Shown here: positions 58,988 through 64,000 of the stretch, piece after piece
How the letters are laid out: every line of letters begins with the position of its first letter
How positions within the stretch are numbered: the first letter of the stretch is position 1
Source: Panonychus citri
Taxonomy: Eukaryota; Arthropoda; Arachnida; Trombidiformes; Tetranychidae
Direction: 5' to 3'
DNA: 64,000 bases
NCBI RefSeq assembly: GCF_014898815.1
Contig: NW_026515539.1
Span: 1,550,001-1,614,000 of the forward strand
Made by a program: the position numbers and the translations under genes
Notes under the pieces: generated by a model
The model's database searches: none
Seen by the model: the letters and a program-made list of their open reading frames with translations, nothing else
What the model was told of the DNA's origin: nothing

Positions 58988-61466
58988 TTTGTTTTAAACC
59001 AACGAACAATTAATTACTCCAGTAAATGTTATATTCTGTTGGCAAATCAATCAATCAAACGGTAAATTGTTTGAAAGAAAACAAATTTGTTTTGTTTCCT
59101 ATCCAATTATTAGATAATAAGGATGTTATTTTAATTGTGATCTTTAATTGTTAATCATGTTTATGTTAACTTTTTTTTTAGTTTAACTTTATGTGCAATT
59201 TAAAATGATTGGAAAATTAATTGTTCATTAAAAAGATTATGTTTCAAGTTTCATATTTAACTTAAATTGTTTTGTTTTTAATTGTTATCAATTAACTAGT
59301 CTTCTAGTTTAATTGCTAATTGTTCAACTACAGAAAGGATCAGATTTTAATCCGACGCTAATTGGATTAATATAGTGTTTAAGTTATGGGAATCGAAACA
59401 ATTAACAAAGTGAATCGGTTAATTTTGTCAGTTGAACTAAATCAACTTGAGATAAAAAAAATTAACATCAAGTTGAGACAATTAAGAATAACAATTTAGT
59501 GATTGATTGTTTTGATAAGTGATTTATTAATTTAGTTATAATAAGAAAAACATTCAACTTTAATCACTTGTATTATCCAGACAAATTTGATTCTAATTGT
59601 TAACATGATGATTTATGGGATTATAATTAGAAAGAGCCATTTGATTATAAAACTATTAGTTTTTAATTGTGTAAATTAGTAAATTGCAAATGAACCAAAT
59701 CAATTGTGATCAATGTTTCAATACAAAATCTTTATCATTGTAACACTAATTAATCACTTGTAATTAACAATATGATTGAGATTGAAGATGCTGATGAAGG
59801 AAACAAATAAACGTTACAATTGATAACAATACATGGAAATCAATTAATTGTAATGAAAATCAATCAACAAGATCAAAGGTCAACAAGTTAATCAATCATC
59901 TTTATTATGATTAACCAGCAATCACTGATAAATTAGATTTCATTAAATCCCAATCATTTCAAATAAATATTCTGGTTGAAATTAATTTCTGACCATTGAA
60001 GTTAAACCAATTACCTTAATCACTATTAATCCAACTTGTTAATCCTTCACAATTAGAGCACAATTGAAGCACAACTTAACAATTAAATACGTAATTAAAG
60101 ATTATATTTACACTGTAACATATCAATTTTTAATTGTTTCCGTTTTTCCGAAACCATTTTAAACCATAAGTTAAACAAGATCACAATTAAACCTAATCAA
60201 TTCAATTTCCAACTGTAATCTAATTGTTGAGGAAAAAAAATCTACCAAGTAATTCAATACGTTACCTTTTAATTGTTACAGATTAATTTCCTTCTTGATT
60301 TGTATTCCGAAAAAAAAAATCACTAATTGAATTGAAAATTGAATGAAAAAGTTGATTTAAATTAATCCATGGGCAAAATATTAACCAATTAAATCACATA
60401 ATCAACAAGGAATTAACTTTAATCAGTTGTATTAGTTTGGTGAATTAACTAAACGATTAGACATGAAAATAAAGCAAATTTAATTGTAGAGACGGTTAAC
60501 TGATTGTTATTGGAAAACCAATTGAGACTCGTTGGTAATAATTGTTGATATAAACTGTGATTAAATTGTAATCTCTAGGTGTGGCTAATTAAGATTACCT
60601 TTTTTACCATTAGCGTGAGAAAATATTTAATTGTCTACCTTGTTGTGTAAATCCAATAAACGATTGTACGATAACAATTAACGATTTAGTGTTTAATTGT
60701 CAATTTTTTTAATTTTCTTTATAATTGAATATAAATTTTTTTGTTTCGTTTTTTTTTCAGGGAATTAACATCTTAATTGTTGCAGTTTTACATGATGATT
60801 ACAATGTAATGAAGATGATGATGGATAGATGAGTGAGAGATGATGAGGAGTAGAAAAAAGGAGAGAAAGTTGAATAATTAATTAGGTTGATGTTGATTTT
60901 GTTTGACACAACATTAGTTTTTTTTCTGGTTAATTGTTTTTCGGGAACAAAATAATTAAGGAAGGTGAGAGAGAGAGAGAGAAAGATAAATAATAAGTAA
61001 ATTATGAAAGAAAATATTAATATAATATATATAAAGCAGCAAAATCAAAGGTAAAGGGAGGAAAAGGATTGAATAGTTTTACGAGAAAAATAATTAATAA
61101 CATCTAAATAAATCAAGCAAATCAAATAGATCAACCATAACATTATTAACCGTTATTGTGGTGATTAATTAACCTGAGAAAGGTATTGGAAGAGGGATGA
61201 TGCAAAGGAAGAGGAAAAAGCGATTTGAACAATGAAAATATGAACTGGACGAATGTACATCAATAACCAGGCAATTAGTGATTAATTACGCATAAATATC
61301 AATGGTGATTAATTTCTGTTTTGGTAGTCAATTGATTCCTTAATGTTGAGAAAAGTTTTCAAAAGAAAAAGTTTACTGATTGCCGACAAGAATCCGAGAT
61401 TTTCTTATTACCATAATAATTTTAATAGAATTTTTATCGATTGTAATGAACGAAAGTTATGACTCG
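58988..61466. other. Spacer between RAD54L2-like 3' end and the innexin start
   Basis: About 2.5 kb, very AT-rich, with dense AACAATTAA and TTAATTGTT words and a GA tract near 60968-60984. It must contain the helicase 3' UTR and the innexin promoter. No ORF, tRNA or other feature is visible. Confidence 0.5.
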
Positions 61467-61535
61467 TTAATCGTCATCGTCGAGAAAAATAATTTCAGGT
61501 TGACTGGTGGACGTTGAGGGTACAATCCTAGAATT
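61467..61535 (-). CDS. RAD54L2-like: RAD54L2-like last exon with SUMO-interacting-type C-terminus
   Basis: A 69-nt exon follows acceptor TATATAAACAG and joins donor AAAT^GTGAGT in phase 0. It encodes NSRIVPSTSTSQPEIIFLDD, then DD and TAA. The EIIFLDDDD end is a hydrophobic core followed by acidic residues, the usual form of a SUMO-interacting motif. Without splicing the frame would stop three codons past the donor (VS, stop). Confidence 0.7.
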   Translation of the reverse strand, partial: NSRIVPSTSTSQPEIIFLDDDD

Positions 61536-64000
61536 CTGTTTATATATAGAGAGAGAAAATAGAACAACGTTAGAAAATTAAATTATAATGATTGTTAATT
61601 GTTCAACTCACATTTGAGTGCATATTACTTGGTAATGGTGTTGACTGCATGGGCATCGAGTCACCACAATTCATTTCGTTTGGTTTGAGAGAGAACATTC
61701 GACCTTCTATAGTTCGAAGATAACATTCATTCTTAGGACTACGAATAAACATAATATTCTGTCCTTGGGGTACTACGATTTGATCTCGCCCTGGACTGGG
61801 CGGTATAACCAACTGTTTATCACTTGGTAGTGTCTTCACTTCGTAACCATTTCGAACGAGCTGCTCAACGAAAGCATCCGGTGGTAAATTGTTGTACTGG
61901 TTTATAATACTATTACGACTCAATATGGGTGGGAATCTCAGGGTGAAATTAGTTTTGTTTGACGATGAAGATTGTTGCTGCTGTTGGTACAAAGGATTTT
62001 GTGAGGATTGTGGTTGTGGTTGTTGTTGATATACTGTATTCTGAGGAGTTTGTTGAACATGCTGATACATTGGATTAAGTTGTTGCTGTTGTTGCTGTTG
62101 AAGAAGTTGATTTTGTTGAAAGTATTGATGACCAGTGAGATTTCGTGATTGAACGAGACTATTGTTCCACACTGAATTCGTGAATGGAGTATAAGTTCCA
62201 GGTTTTAATGCTGATGGAGGAAGCATTCCCACCGAAGGATATTTTGAGGGACGACCTAAAGATGGTTTTTGGGGAGTCATCATTCTAATAGATGGAATAT
62301 TGATACCAGCTAAATCAATTTGAGGACCAGCTATTTGTACATTTGGAAAAGTATTATTGTTAGTATTGGTCATAGCTGCAGTCATAGATGCGAGGTAATT
62401 AGAGTGTTTAGCTCCGTTAACACTTGATTTACTCATTTCGTGTTTCTGTCTCATGTACATATCCTCGGCAGCTTTTTTCTCTTCATAGGATAATTTGGAT
62501 TCCTTATGATCTAATAGTAGAGATTCGTGTTCAAAAGGAGGTTTTGACAAACAGTAGCTCAAGTTTTTACAAATGTGACGGATAAGGTCATCCTCATAAG
62601 CATCGCATTCATCCTGAGTATAATGTTTCACTTCGGATAAATTAATTGAATCAAGATCTTCCATTAGAGAGTCTATCTCACGGCGAGTGAAATTGGTTTC
62701 CGGGTTAAGTTCATCAACAACTCGACAGGAAACTTCTTGTTTGGTTATTTGTCGATCGTAAATTCTTTTTTCTAACGATTCATCACAGATTAATCGATAA
62801 ATGAAGCATTCTTTTTGTTGACCATAACGATAGATACGACAAGCAGCTTGAGCATCATGACATGGATTCCAGGAGGCATCGAAGACAATTATCCGATTGG
62901 CACCGATAAGATTAATACCTAAACATCCAGCACGAGTTGATAATAAGAAAAGGTGAACATTCTTATTCTTGTTGAAAGTGTTGATCAATTTTTCTCTCTC
63001 AGATGAACTTGTTGAACCATCGATTCTGAAATAATTTGCTCCTTTGCACCATTTTTCTGGCTCATCGTCATCAGAATCAGAACCACTATCATTGTCCTTT
63101 CTTACTTTGGGAACTTTTCTTTGTGATAAAAATTTCTCAATTATATCTAATGTGAATAGTGAATGACTAAAGACCAGAAGTTTATCGCCTTTGAGGAGAG
63201 TTTGTTCAACCATCTCGAAAAAAAGTAACATTTTAAGGCCATTTTGTAACAGTCCAGGCTTATAATTGGCGACAAGAGGCTCGGCCCAAGTGTAATCCAT
63301 CATTCTATTGGGATATTGACCAGGTAAAGAGGGAACAGTTACAGATGATGATGATGGGCCATCCAATTGATTTGTATAGTCACCTATTAGGGAAGAAATA
63401 TCTTGAGTACCACCCCAATCATTTGATTGGAAATTACTATATGAGTTACTATTACTACTACAGGGTTGTTTTAAATTATAAGTATGGTTACTGTCAGAAC
63501 CCTCAATGTCTTCAGATTTTGGATTTATATTGTTAGTGGGATCGGGAGCTAGATTGCTACCATTATTATTTAAGGATGACAGACTACTGTTGTTACTATA
63601 GTTGTTAGTATTTTTAGAGGAAAATGAATTGAAAAATGTTGAATTGGAGTTGGAATTAGAGCTAAGATTTTGTTGATATGAGTTTGAAGAGCGAGATTGA
63701 TTGTTAACAGAGTTGTTGGATGTTCTATAAACAGTGAATGATGGGTTTTTGGATCCACCGTTAATACCTTCGAGATAATCATTGCTGGCTGAGGTGAACA
63801 CATCGGATGCCTGGAACGCTGAACCATTTTTATTTCCTACATTTTTGGGCTTTTCTTTGCTAACGGAACTCGAATCATCTTCATCATCACTATAATTTAT
63901 TGGCAAATTTTTACTAGCTCGTTTATTGGTCTTAACGGCTTTTCCTTTCTTCTTATTTGGGGCTTTTTTAACTGCTTTTGTTTTCTCTCCTCCGAGATCA
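61467..64000 (-). CDS. RAD54L2-like: RAD54L2/ARIP4-like SNF2-family helicase, C-terminal 818 residues
   Basis: A large exon (>64000-61612) is joined in phase 0 to a last exon (61535-61467). The frame is open to the right edge, where a Lys-rich stretch precedes NYSDDEDDSSSVS. A Ser/Asn-rich linker leads into the SNF2 C-terminal helicase lobe (about 63280-62690): GDKLLVFSHSLFTLDIIEKF, YFRIDGSTSSSEREKLINTF, LLSTRAGCLGINLIGANRII, FDASWNPCHDAQAACRIYRY and GQQKECFIYRL. The WNPCHDAQAxCRxYRYGQ form and VVDELNPETNFTRREID point to ARIP4/RAD54L2 rather than ATRX or RAD54. Family members are nuclear DNA-dependent ATPases linked to androgen-receptor coregulation and to topoisomerase-2 and SUMO pathways. 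The tail is Gln-rich (about 62130-61970) and ends in an acidic hydrophobic motif. The N-terminal lobe lies outside the window. Confidence 0.9.
61612..64000 (-). CDS. RAD54L2-like: RAD54L2-like penultimate exon (helicase C-lobe and Gln-rich tail)
   Basis: Open across the whole 2389 nt to the window edge. Holds an acidic insertion inside the helicase lobe (DNDSGSDSDDDEPEKW) between the IIEKFL helix and the YFRIDGS strand, in the same position where vertebrate ARIP4 has a linker before its FRLDGS strand. Ends at a GTGAGT donor. Confidence 0.88.

Noticed and set aside
63345..63827. Shadow ORFs over the RAD54L2-like exon
   Set aside because: Low-complexity frames overlapping a strongly supported helicase reading frame.
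1..64000. CRISPR arrays, rRNA, tRNA, bacterial operons
   Set aside because: No regularly spaced repeats, rRNA-like blocks or cloverleaf with a clear B-box were seen; genes are spliced and eukaryotic.

Overview
The window looks like nuclear DNA of an arthropod, most likely a chelicerate and plausibly an acariform mite. The evidence is an innexin gene, a Dscam-family gene without insect-style arrays of alternative exons, a RAD54L2/ARIP4-type SNF2 gene, GT-AG introns from about 90 nt to 22 kb, and very AT-rich DNA full of (CT)n/(GA)n and GAT/ATC simple repeats. The species call is inference. All four main genes lie on the minus strand, so in transcription order the window reads from right to left.

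Layout from right to left. (1) 64000-61467: the 3' part of a RAD54L2/ARIP4-like helicase: helicase C-terminal lobe, Gln-rich tail, and a tiny last exon ending in a SUMO-interacting-type sequence. (2) 58987-57429: a complete two-exon innexin of 376 aa. (3) 55766-8769: a complete 12-exon Dscam-like receptor of about 1722 aa, signal peptide - 9 Ig - 4 FN3 - TM - tail. Every splice junction in it was followed base by base and all eleven introns are phase 1. By comparison with the canonical architecture (Ig1-9, FN1-4, Ig10, FN5-6) the block FN3-FN4-Ig10 is absent, and FN2 runs straight into FN5 within one exon. (4) 5927 to beyond position 1: an unrecognised five-exon gene for a single-pass membrane protein with a His/Asn/Ser-rich ectodomain and an acidic/Arg-Ser-rich cytoplasmic part. 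Its exon chain closes in frame at all four junctions.

The 21.8 kb Dscam intron 2 (54008-32192) holds an island of foreign or nested sequence at about 37.5-45.3 kb. It contains a short spliced minus-strand coding fragment; a small plus-strand gene fragment whose intron carries a 962-bp transposon (about 117-bp terminal inverted repeats, 5-bp target duplication, decayed internal ORF); two opposed unrecognised ORFs; a frameshifted FLYWCH/MULE transposase remnant; another decayed ORF; and a 116-bp foldback palindrome. The palindrome's inner unit starts and ends with the same AGTAGTA/TACTACT-type termini as the 962-bp transposon.

The rest is intron or spacer. The spacers around the unknown gene and the innexin are rich in AACAATTAA-type words. 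The Dscam introns are instead rich in ATCATGAT, GATGAT and GAACTTTTTT words and in CT/GA microsatellites. I saw no CRISPR array, rRNA, or convincing tRNA.
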